Shown: positions 36,220 through 43,294 of the stretch, piece by piece
How the letters are laid out: every line of letters starts with the position of its first letter
Numbering within the stretch: the stretch's first letter is position 1
Assembly: GCA_019745975.1 (NCBI GenBank)
Contig: JAIESQ010000019.1
Coordinates: forward strand, 1 to 64,000
Source of the DNA: Pirellulales bacterium
Lineage (GTDB): Bacteria > Planctomycetota > Planctomycetia > Pirellulales > JAEUIK01
Reading direction: 5' to 3'
DNA: 64,000 nt
Program-made: the position numbers and the translations under genes
Notes under the pieces: generated by a model
What the model saw: the letters and a program-made list of their open reading frames with translations, nothing else
Databases searched by the model: none
Told to the model about the DNA's origin: nothing

Positions 36220-38238
36220 ATGATCGGGTACGGCCCTTCTGAGAGCCTCGCGTCCGCCGCGCAAGGGACGGGTGGTGCGCGTGAACCCAAGCTGACGACG
36301 ATTGCCCTCCGGGCCACGATGCTCGTGCTCGTGTTCCTGGCTTTTCTGGCAAGCGGATTGTGGGTTCGAGCACCGTACCGCGACGCCTTTTTCTGGGCGG
36401 ATGACTATTTGTTCCTGCGCGAGATCGGATTGTATCAAACAGGGCGTTTGTCGTTTTCCGGTTATTTGTTTGAGAACGAAGGCGGCGGGCACTTTCTCGC
36501 GTTGGGAAAGCTGTTGTTCTACCTGGAATGGCGAGCGTTTGGCTTGAATACGTCGAACTGGCGCCTTGTCACCGAGCTCGTACAAGCAGGTTCGGCGTTG
36601 ATGCTTTACTTGTTGCTGAGGGCGTATCGAGTTGCTGCGCTAGGCGCCTTCGCCGGTGCACTCTTATGGGCGGGCATGGCCGGGGGAGGTGTGGATAATC
36701 CCCTGCAGTGGCTCACGTGTCAGTTCTTTGCAATCTCTTTGGCTCTTGTGCTGGCGGCGATGGTTGTCGTTTCGCACACCAGCAGGCTCGGCCGCTGGAG
36801 CCCTTGGCTGGTATTTACCCTGTCCAGTGTCGCCGTGCTGACGTGGTCGAACGCCTTGCCGATGCTGGGCGCGATTCCACTTCAGGTACGGATGCTAGGT
36901 TGGAATATCCAGGCCGGCACTGCGGCTCGACTACGCCGACAAGTGTTGATCGCGGTCGGGGGAGCGGCCGGTTTGGTCGCCGCGCCGCAACTGTTGGTCT
37001 TGGCAATGCTCACGATGGCGGGAGGCAGAGAGCTCCATCTTTCGGTAACGGAGCATGGCGAGCGGACGTCGGCTCAAACCGTGTCCGCGTGCGGTATCTT
37101 GATTTACGACTTGCCACCGGTCCTGCCGATGCTGCGAGCAAGTGGCGCGAACCAACGCGGATTGGGAATCGAACTCTGGGAATTTGTCAGTAAGAAGCAG
37201 CCAGAAATTGCCAACGCGCTCTACCCACATCAGTTCGCACAATTCAAGGAACGCCTCTCGCAAGTTGCGCGTCCGCTGCGGCTCGCCGACTTCCTGGCAC
37301 CTGGCGCGCTTGCCGGTGTCCTCCTCGCGGTCTCGTTGGCTGTGGCGGCGCCGCCTGGACGCGTTCTCCTGATGATCTTGTTCGCCATGACGCTCATGCA
37401 GTCGTTCCTCATCAACCTGGGGAGTACCGGCGATAGCTTGGCCGAGGCGATTGGCTTTACGCACTACGTGTACCATGTGGCGCTCCCGTGGTGTGCCTGC
37501 CTAGGTGTGTTGGCGGATGCAACGGTGCGTGCGAGCCGACGGGTCGGAGCCGCGTGGCTAGCGCTCGTGTGGGTGTTGCCAATTACCGCCGTGTTAGTAC
37601 ACCAAAGAACCGTCGCCGCCGATGGTCGTGAGATGTTCGACGCGGCCGCCTGCGCGAATCAAATCACGCATCGCTGGAACGAATTGCTTTTTGAGCAAAT
37701 CGCTCAACGGCGGTCCAATCAGGCAGCCAGACTGATATTGCCAGACGTGCCGACAACAGTTTCCGTGCCGCAGTCGTATTACTGGCCGGCGTCCGCGTAT
37801 TTTGCGGCGATGCTACCGCAGGTTACTTGCGTCGAGTTCGTGTCCTGCGGCGATTGTGGAATCAGGCAATGGCAGGAGGCCGTCGCATTGTTTGCCGGGC
37901 ACACTCACCATAGTGCGAACGATTGGTCGGGCAACGTTTCGTCGTGCTATCGGTGGGCGAAAGCCCTGGAGTTCCTCGACCGGCGTGCGAATTTGCGGGG
38001 AACAGTTTTAGCGATTCCAGACATCGACGCTCGATTTGACAACGCCATGACCGTCCCGCTTAGCAGTTTCCTCAAGTGGGGCTATCGAGTTGAATTGAAA
38101 CACCTCAGAATTGTGTCCCATGATTCAATGAAACCAGCCGATCGGACGATGCTCGCCGCTCGGGTCGAAGAATTACCGGAAGACGTTCGCCACTTCTGGC
38201 AAGCTCAACTGTCGCTAGGTCAAGTCACAGACCCGTGA
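36220..38238 (+). CDS. polytopic membrane protein, possibly GT-C glycosyltransferase-like
   Basis: About 672 residues with roughly ten transmembrane helices (first at about 30-50: ATMLVLVFLAFLASGLWV) and a C-terminal soluble part of about 200 residues. Directly after helix 1 is RDAFFWADDYLFLREIG, whose D-D pair is placed like the catalytic acidic motif of GT-C enzymes. The soluble part contains CVEFVSCGDCGIRQW and YYWPASAYFAAML and is not recognised. GC content and codon use look lower than in neighbours, which may mark transfer. ATG 36220 is the likeliest start; TTG 36208 is also in frame. Confidence 0.7.
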   Translation: MIGYGPSESLASAAQGTGGAREPKLTTIALRATMLVLVFLAFLASGLWVRAPYRDAFFWADDYLFLREIGLYQTGRLSFSGYLFENEGGGHFLALGKLLFYLEWRAFGLNTSNWRLVTELVQAGSALMLYLLLRAYRVAALGAFAGALLWAGMAGGGVDNPLQWLTCQFFAISLALVLAAMVVVSHTSRLGRWSPWLVFTLSSVAVLTWSNALPMLGAIPLQVRMLGWNIQAGTAARLRRQVLIAVGGAAGLVAAPQLLVLAMLTMAGGRELHLSVTEHGERTSAQTVSACGILIYDLPPVLPMLRASGANQRGLGIELWEFVSKKQPEIANALYPHQFAQFKERLSQVARPLRLADFLAPGALAGVLLAVSLAVAAPPGRVLLMILFAMTLMQSFLINLGSTGDSLAEAIGFTHYVYHVALPWCACLGVLADATVRASRRVGAAWLALVWVLPITAVLVHQRTVAADGREMFDAAACANQITHRWNELLFEQIAQRRSNQAARLILPDVPTTVSVPQSYYWPASAYFAAMLPQVTCVEFVSCGDCGIRQWQEAVALFAGHTHHSANDWSGNVSSCYRWAKALEFLDRRANLRGTVLAIPDIDARFDNAMTVPLSSFLKWGYRVELKHLRIVSHDSMKPADRTMLAARVEELPEDVRHFWQAQLSLGQVTDP

Positions 38239-38374
38239 TCGGGCGCAAGTTGCTGTTTCAGAATGCAGATTCTGGCTAGGGGATAATCCGGGCCGAGTTG
38301 AACAAAGCTCCAACAACGTGAGCCGCTAGAATTGAGTTCCGCATAGAAATAATTGCCCCCAAGTATCTGAGCAC

Positions 38375-39937
38375 ATGCCACGTCGCCGCACGCCACCCAT
38401 CGACACGCCTGATCGCTTGCCGCCGGAACCTGACGATCCGGAGGGAGACGCGATCGACGACCGATCAACAGCCGACGATCGCGAACCGGCAATCACGTCG
38501 GCCGACGAAGCGGCCATCGACGCCGCGCTCGACGAGCTGGCCGCCGGCATCGACGCTGAGTCACAGCCGCGGGACGTTGTTCCAACCGACACACCGGTTG
38601 GAACTGAGCGTTCCGGCCGTGCCAGCGAATACGGCTTTCGCCGCGCTGCGGCCAAGGTGCGCGAATTCCCGCGCACGCCCGGTGTCTATTTAATGAAAGA
38701 CGCCGCCGGCCGCGTGATCTACGTCGGCAAGGCCAAAAGCCTGCGCGCGAGGGCGGGCAGCTACTTCTTGAAGGCGGCTCGCGACGACCGCCGCACCGCC
38801 GACTTGGTGCGCGAGATTTGCGATATCGACTGCCTCGAGTGCGAGAGCGAAGTCGACGCGCTGTTGGCCGAAGCACGGCTGATCAAGGACGTTCAGCCCA
38901 AGTTCAATGTCGAGCTCAAGGATGACAAGACCTTCCCCTACTTGGAGATCATCACGCGCGAGGATTTTCCGCGCGTGCAGTTCACGCGGCAGCCGCGCAG
39001 CCGCGGCACCAGGCTCTACGGCCCGTTCGCCAGCGCCGGGGCCTTGCGCGGTGCGATCCAGGTGCTGCAGAAGATCTTCAAGTTCCGCACGTGCACGCTG
39101 GATATCGACGACGGCGACGAGAAGTGGCGCTGGTTTCGTCCCTGCTTGTTGGCCAGCATCGACCAGTGCACGGCCCCCTGTAATTTGCGCGTATCAAAGG
39201 ACGATTACCGCCGCGACATCCGCCGCTTGCAGATGTTCTTGGAAGGTCACAAGCACAAGCTATTGAATGAGCTGCGCGGCGAAATGGCTGATGCCGCTGC
39301 CAACTTGCGCTTCGAGAAGGCCGCTCGGCTGCGCGATGAGATTCACATGCTCGAGACGCTCGATCGCCGCGGCGACCTCGACGAGCACGCGCAGCCGGAG
39401 GTGTTCTACGTCGATCCGAAGAAAGGGCTGGCGGGCCTGCGCAGGGTGCTCAAGCTGAGCGAAACGCCGCGCACGATCGAGGGGATCGACATCGCGCACC
39501 TGGGAGGCGATGAGACCGTGGCCAGCCTGGTGCAGTTCATCGACGGGCTGCCGTTCAAGCCGGGCTACAAGCGGTTCCGCATCCGGCAGGTCGCGGGCGT
39601 AGACGATTTCCGCAGCATTCACGAGGTTGTCGGCCGGCGCTATCAGCGGCTGGCAGACTCGGGCGAGGTCTTTCCCGACATCGTGCTCATCGACGGCGGT
39701 CGCGGGCAGCTAAATGCGGCGCTGGCGGCCTTCCGCGAATTGGAGATCGAGCCGCCAGTGCTGATCTCGCTGGCCAAGCGCGATGAAGAGGTCTACCAAC
39801 TGACGGCCGACGAGCCGCTGAAGCTCTCGCGGCATTCGTATGCATTGCGGCTATTGCAATACGTGCGCGACGAGGCGCATCGTTTCGCGCAGCACTATCA
39901 CCATATTCTGCGGCGCAAGTCGACGTTTGAGGAGTGA
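38375..39937 (+). CDS. uvrC: UvrC-like excinuclease subunit lacking the C-terminal HhH domain
   Basis: 520 residues. A charged N-terminal extension (about 1-88) precedes the GIY-YIG nuclease (TPGVYLMKDAAGRVIYVGKAK). Then come the Cys-containing middle domain (RWFRPCLLASIDQCTAPCNL), the UVR motif (ADAAANLRFEKAARLRDEI) and the RNase-H-like 5' nuclease domain (IEGIDIAHLGGDETVASLVQF ... PDIVLIDGGRGQLNAA ... RDEAHRFA). It stops at RRKSTFEE, where most UvrC proteins continue into a tandem helix-hairpin-helix of about 60 residues. It would make the dual incisions in nucleotide excision repair. The stop is natural, 54 bp before the transposon-like element. Confidence 0.9.
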   Translation: MPRRRTPPIDTPDRLPPEPDDPEGDAIDDRSTADDREPAITSADEAAIDAALDELAAGIDAESQPRDVVPTDTPVGTERSGRASEYGFRRAAAKVREFPRTPGVYLMKDAAGRVIYVGKAKSLRARAGSYFLKAARDDRRTADLVREICDIDCLECESEVDALLAEARLIKDVQPKFNVELKDDKTFPYLEIITREDFPRVQFTRQPRSRGTRLYGPFASAGALRGAIQVLQKIFKFRTCTLDIDDGDEKWRWFRPCLLASIDQCTAPCNLRVSKDDYRRDIRRLQMFLEGHKHKLLNELRGEMADAAANLRFEKAARLRDEIHMLETLDRRGDLDEHAQPEVFYVDPKKGLAGLRRVLKLSETPRTIEGIDIAHLGGDETVASLVQFIDGLPFKPGYKRFRIRQVAGVDDFRSIHEVVGRRYQRLADSGEVFPDIVLIDGGRGQLNAALAAFRELEIEPPVLISLAKRDEEVYQLTADEPLKLSRHSYALRLLQYVRDEAHRFAQHYHHILRRKSTFEE

Positions 39938-39943
39938 GCGTCC

Positions 39944-39972
39944 TTGACGCGCATCCCAAAAATGGGATAGTT
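39944..39972 (+). promoter_or_regulatory. candidate higBA promoter with internal palindrome
   Basis: TTGACG (39944-39949), 17-bp spacer, ATAGTT (39967-39972). The spacer contains the palindrome TCCCA-AAAA-TGGGA (39954-39967), a plausible binding site for the antitoxin. The predicted transcription start falls at about the ATG at 39978, so the original toxin mRNA may have been leaderless. Confidence 0.5.
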
Positions 39973-39981
39973 GGAGTATGG

Positions 39982-39991
39982 CAGGGCAGAG
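39982..39991. repeat. target-site duplication CAGGGCAGAG (left copy; right copy 40256-40265)
   Basis: The identical 10 bp immediately flank the element on both sides, which is the mark of a transposition event and defines the element ends exactly. Confidence 0.93.
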
Positions 39992-40255
39992 AAGGGCAAT
40001 CGCATCACAATGTGCGGGCTGGGACTAGTGCCAGCATCCCATCTGCTGGAAGAACATGTGGGCGTACACTTGTCCCACGTCGATTTCTGCAAAAAATGGC
40101 CGCTCGCTTTTTCAATGATTCACCCTGTTGCAGCCTTTCGTCGCCCGCCATTTTTCGCGGTGACGAGCGCGCGACAAGTGGACAGAGCATCAAACTTGCG
40201 GCAAGGACCGTGCAAGCACTAGTCCTTGCCGTCAAAGCTTGATGCGATTGCCCTC
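39992..40255 (+). mobile_element. MITE-like non-autonomous transposon, copy 1
   Basis: A 264-bp element identical by eye to 62908-63171. Its ends are AAGGGCAATCGCATCA and TGATGCGATTGCCCTC, inverted repeats matching at 15 of 16 positions. It is flanked by a perfect 10-bp direct repeat. It carries no transposase; internal frames are short and unrecognised. The end sequence and the duplication size suggest mobilisation by an IS4- or ISAs1-type transposase encoded elsewhere, which is inference. Confidence 0.92.
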
Positions 40256-40636
40256 CAGGGCAGAGCGAGCCGATTCAACTTAAACCGATTGAGTGGATTG
40301 GATCGTCGCGATCCGACTTGGCGGCGTTTCCTCAGCCAGTTCGTCGCGAGTTCGGGCACGCGCTTTACATGGCTCAAGCGGGAGAAAAGTCGCCGCTGGC
40401 GAAACCGCTGCGCGGCTTTGGCGGCGCTGGTGTCTTGGAGATTGTCGAGAGCTTTAATGGAAACGCATACCGAGTAGTCTACACGGTTAAATTCGTAAAA
40501 GCCGTCTTTGTGTTGCACTCCTTCCAAAAGAAATCCAAGCGTGGGATGGCGACACCACAAGCGGAAATTGACCTGATTGTAAAGAGGCTGCGAGATGCTA
40601 GGACTCGCTATCAAGAAGTGTTTGGAGCCGAGTAGC

Positions 40637-40957
40637 ATGTCCAAGTCAATCGAGAGCTATCGCAGTTGTGGCAACGTGTTCGCCGATCTGGATCTGCCCG
40701 ACGCGGACGAGCTGCTCGCCAAGTCCGAACTAGCCCTGCGTATTTACAGAATCATCAAGCGCCGTCGCCTCACGCAAGCCACTGCTGGCAAGCTCTTGGG
40801 CATTAGTCAGCCCAAGGTGTCCGCCTTGTTGAACGGACGGCTCGACGGTTTTTCGACGGATCGCCTGTTCCGCTTCTTGAACAAGCTGGGGTGCGACGTG
40901 AAGATTACCGTGTCGCCGCCACGCTCGAAGAAGGTAGGCCGCGTGCAAGTGGGCTGA
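40637..40957 (+). CDS. higA: HigA-type antitoxin (XRE-family helix-turn-helix)
   Basis: A 106-residue antitoxin. The XRE helix-turn-helix is at about residues 37-80: IYRIIKRRRLTQATAGKLLG then ISQPKVSALLNGRLDGFSTD. The N-terminal SIESYRSCGNVFADLDLPDA is the usual toxin-neutralising region in this COG5606-like group. It starts 1 bp after the toxin stop, the normal toxin-first HigBA order, and is intact although the toxin is interrupted. It probably binds the palindrome at 39954-39967. Confidence 0.9.
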   Translation: MSKSIESYRSCGNVFADLDLPDADELLAKSELALRIYRIIKRRRLTQATAGKLLGISQPKVSALLNGRLDGFSTDRLFRFLNKLGCDVKITVSPPRSKKVGRVQVG

Positions 40958-40974
40958 TCTGGCATCGCTTGTCG

Positions 40975-42264
40975 TCACGCCGCGGTCGTTCGTCGTGGTT
41001 GCGCCGCACTATTGGCTCCGCTCCAGCGCCGCAGCGCCACGGCAGCCAGGTGGCCGCCGAAAGCCACCGAGATTTTGAGCGCGTGGTCGACCGCGCGCCG
41101 TCGCCCGACTAGCGGAATGCAATCCAAGTCGCACTGCGGATCCTGATGCGTTAGGTTGAGCGTCGGTGGGATGTACCCGTCGCGTAGCGCCAGCGCCGTA
41201 ATGGCCAGCTCGACGCTCCCCGACGCGTTCACCAAGTGCCCGAGCATCGATTTGACCGCGCTGACGCAAGCTCCGTCGGCGGCCCGGCCAAAGGCCTGGC
41301 GGATCGCCCGCGCCTCGACCAGATCGTTCTGCTGTGTCCCGGTGCCGTGCACGTTGATGTAGCCCACGTCGGCCGGGCTAAGCCGTGCGCTGTCGAGCGT
41401 GTCGTTGATCAGACGTACGAGCGCCTCGGGCTGGGCATCGAGATCGGTGACGTGGTGAGCTTCGGCGTGCATCGAGCCTCCCAGCACTTCGGCATAGATT
41501 TTGGCGCCGCGCCGCTTGGCGTGGCTCAATCGCTCGAGGACTAGCATCGCGGCCCCTTCGCCCATCACGAATCCGCTCCGCGCCAGGTCGAACGGCCGGC
41601 AAGCCTGTTCGGGCACGTCGTGATAAGCCAGCACGCGCATCTGGTGGAAGCCGGCGGCGAACAGCGGATGAAACGCCTCGCCGCTGCCTGCCAGGGCAAT
41701 GTCGGCCTGACCATGGCGAATTGCGCGCAGTGCCGACAGAAAGTCGATCAGGCCGCTGGCGCAAGCAGTCGAGTGACAAATCCGTGGGCCGAACAACCCG
41801 TGCTCGTTGGCGACCGTGGAGCAGGTGGTGTTGGGCATCCACTGTTGCCACCATTCGAGGGCGCCGGGTTGGCTGGTGTCGTAGACTCCGACGTGCCGCT
41901 CGACCCAGCCGGTATCGCCGATGTGTCCGCTGATCGCGCAGGCGAAGCGATCGCGATCGAGGCGACCCCGATTCATGGTGGTGGTGTCGATTTGGGCGTC
42001 GGCCAGGGCTTCATCCGCGACTCGTTGGCAGAGCGCCGTCACCTTAAGCTGGCGCGGCAGGGTGGGTTGCAGATCGACCGGAGCACCGAGCAGCAAGCCG
42101 TCGGGAATGCCGACGAGGCCTTTGAGGAGTCGCACTCCCGAGCGCCCTTCGCGGACGCCGCGCCACACGGCTTCGCGATTCAGTCCGACCGAAGCGACGA
42201 TGCCAATGCCGGTGATCACCACCGGATCGGAAACGCCGTCGGAGTTGCGCGGGTGTTGAACCAT
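40975..42264 (-). CDS. beta-ketoacyl-ACP synthase II-like enzyme (KAS family)
   Basis: A 429-residue thiolase-fold condensing enzyme. The catalytic Cys is in CHSTACASGL (about residue 170), and the two histidines are in NVHGTGTQQND and KSMLGHLVNASG, so the Cys-His-His triad is complete. VVITGIGIVASVG is the usual N-terminus. It is not beside other fab genes or an acyl-carrier protein, and it shows sequence differences from housekeeping FabF such as a long HVGVYDTSQPGALEWW insertion, so it may serve a specialised fatty-acid or secondary pathway. ATG 42264 is chosen; the frame extends 14 codons upstream. Confidence 0.9.
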   Translation of the reverse strand: MVQHPRNSDGVSDPVVITGIGIVASVGLNREAVWRGVREGRSGVRLLKGLVGIPDGLLLGAPVDLQPTLPRQLKVTALCQRVADEALADAQIDTTTMNRGRLDRDRFACAISGHIGDTGWVERHVGVYDTSQPGALEWWQQWMPNTTCSTVANEHGLFGPRICHSTACASGLIDFLSALRAIRHGQADIALAGSGEAFHPLFAAGFHQMRVLAYHDVPEQACRPFDLARSGFVMGEGAAMLVLERLSHAKRRGAKIYAEVLGGSMHAEAHHVTDLDAQPEALVRLINDTLDSARLSPADVGYINVHGTGTQQNDLVEARAIRQAFGRAADGACVSAVKSMLGHLVNASGSVELAITALALRDGYIPPTLNLTHQDPQCDLDCIPLVGRRRAVDHALKISVAFGGHLAAVALRRWSGANSAAQPRRTTAA

Positions 42265-42772
42265 GGAACCAGGAACTGGATGATCGAGTCGAGCCGCGCG
42301 GCGCAAACGCCGGCGTTGCTCAGGGGAGTCGTGATCGCAGTGAATCCTTGGGTTGGACGTTGGACGGACCCTCCCTGGCGCACGGCGCGTCGGTCTCCCG
42401 CTCGTTGTCGCGCGCTCTGATCGAGTGGGAATCGAAGCGACCGCTAGTACCTATTACTTCGGTTGAGGTTGGCCCTGCTGCCCGCGCAATTCTGGGAACC
42501 GGGCTAGCTAGCGTCAGTCGCTAGCAATCTTCAAACGTAGGGAGCGCCATCCGTCTGTCGAGCCCACGGCGCTGACATCTTCCCCGCCTAAAGCGCGGGG
42601 CAGAGTATAGGGAGGTTGGCGGATCGACCGCAATACGGGTCGAGCGGCCGCCGAATGCTCCCGGCACGGTTTTCCTGCGCAAGAACTTGCGACTTGTTAC
42701 CGCCGCCCTACACAGCCACGGGCTGCAAACAGGGCGGGCCGGGAAGTGCACGCGCCGCGTGGCCGACGCTAG
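42265..42772. other. about 510-bp gap containing a possible IS200/IS605 relic
   Basis: No gene with recognisable product. The central part (42570-42770) is treated separately as a possible mobile-element remnant. Confidence 0.5.
42570..42770 (-). mobile_element. possible IS200/IS605 (tnpB 3' end) remnant
   Basis: On the minus strand a hairpin CCCCGC-gctttag-GCGGGG (42600-42582) is followed directly by AAGATGTCAG. Hairpins of this form followed by a G-rich trailer and ATGTCA mark the right end of many IS200/IS605 elements, where they overlap the guide-RNA scaffold. The 150 bp upstream on that strand (with GTGCCGGGAGCATTCGG and CCGTATTGCGGTCG) resemble such scaffolds in style, but no TnpB or TnpA sequence remains. 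Recognition is from memory and is tentative. Confidence 0.4.
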
Positions 42773-43135
42773 CTATTCCAGCTCGTGCACGTCGGCCAGC
42801 ACCCCGCGGGGGATGCACACCGTTAGGACGGTCAGTTTGCCGATCGCCTTGTGCTTGACGCCGCGCGGCACGTAGACGACGACCCCGCGATGCAGTTCGA
42901 TCGTCTCGTCGTCGAGCACCATCGTTCCCTGGCCGTCGATCACGTAGTAGATCTCGTCGGTCCGGGCGTGGTAGTGGAACTTGGCGTCCTGGATCTCGAC
43001 GTGATGGACTTCGGCGGCCGCCTGATCGCGTTCTTCAAGCAGGCAGCGAATCTGCCCGCACGTCTCGGCCCAGGGAGTGACGTCGGCGGGATCGCGCCGC
43101 AGCCAGGTGGAACGCATGGTGGTGTCGCTAGCCAT
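42773..43135 (-). CDS. cupin-domain protein
   Basis: A 120-residue single-domain cupin (double-stranded beta-helix). The metal-binding motif 1 reads FHYHARTDEIYYVIDGQGTM, with two histidines and a glutamate, and motif 2 is VVYVPRGVKHKAIG, with the later histidine. Substrate cannot be predicted; small cupins of this type include isomerases, dioxygenases and storage-related proteins. AGGAG lies 8 bp before ATG 43135. It stands alone between a gap and a family B repeat. Confidence 0.88.
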   Translation of the reverse strand: MASDTTMRSTWLRRDPADVTPWAETCGQIRCLLEERDQAAAEVHHVEIQDAKFHYHARTDEIYYVIDGQGTMVLDDETIELHRGVVVYVPRGVKHKAIGKLTVLTVCIPRGVLADVHELE

Positions 43136-43207
43136 TGCTGCCGCTCCTGTATCCTAGATGTTCGCCGCAACGTCATCGCGTGGTGCTGCGTCGCGCTACT
43201 CAACTCT

Positions 43208-43238
43208 GTTAGCCGCGGGATTCATCCCGCGCGCTAGC
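43208..43238. repeat. family B palindrome, copy 2
   Basis: GTTAGCCGCGGGA-TTCA-TCCCGCGCGCTAGC in the 159-bp gap between the glmS stop and the cupin start. Confidence 0.85.
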
Positions 43239-43294
43239 GAGTTTCAGGCAGCATCATAGAAACCGCCGCGCGACAGTTCCAATGTAGCGGAAAG

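Larger units (their letters stand above)
39978..40635 (+). pseudogene. higB: HigB/RelE-type toxin gene interrupted by a 264-bp MITE-like element
   Basis: The body (40266-40635) encodes a RelE-superfamily phage-related (PF05973-type) toxin: DLAAFPQPVRREFGHALYMA, LRGFGGAGVLEIVES, YRVVYTVKF, FVLHSFQKKSKRGMATP. Upstream in frame there is no start codon before a stop inside the element. If the element and one 10-bp duplication are removed, the frame joins ATG 39978 and reads MAGQSEPIQLKPIEWIGSS into the body, giving a full-length 130-residue-class toxin. As it stands, translation from ATG 39978 stops after 16 codons. An internal TTG (40318) could give a product lacking about 25 N-terminal residues, so the toxin is probably inactive. 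Confidence 0.85.

Noticed and set aside
40226-40477. An 83-residue frame running from the element into the toxin gene
   Set aside because: It is in a different frame from the toxin body and ends early; it is a by-product of the insertion.
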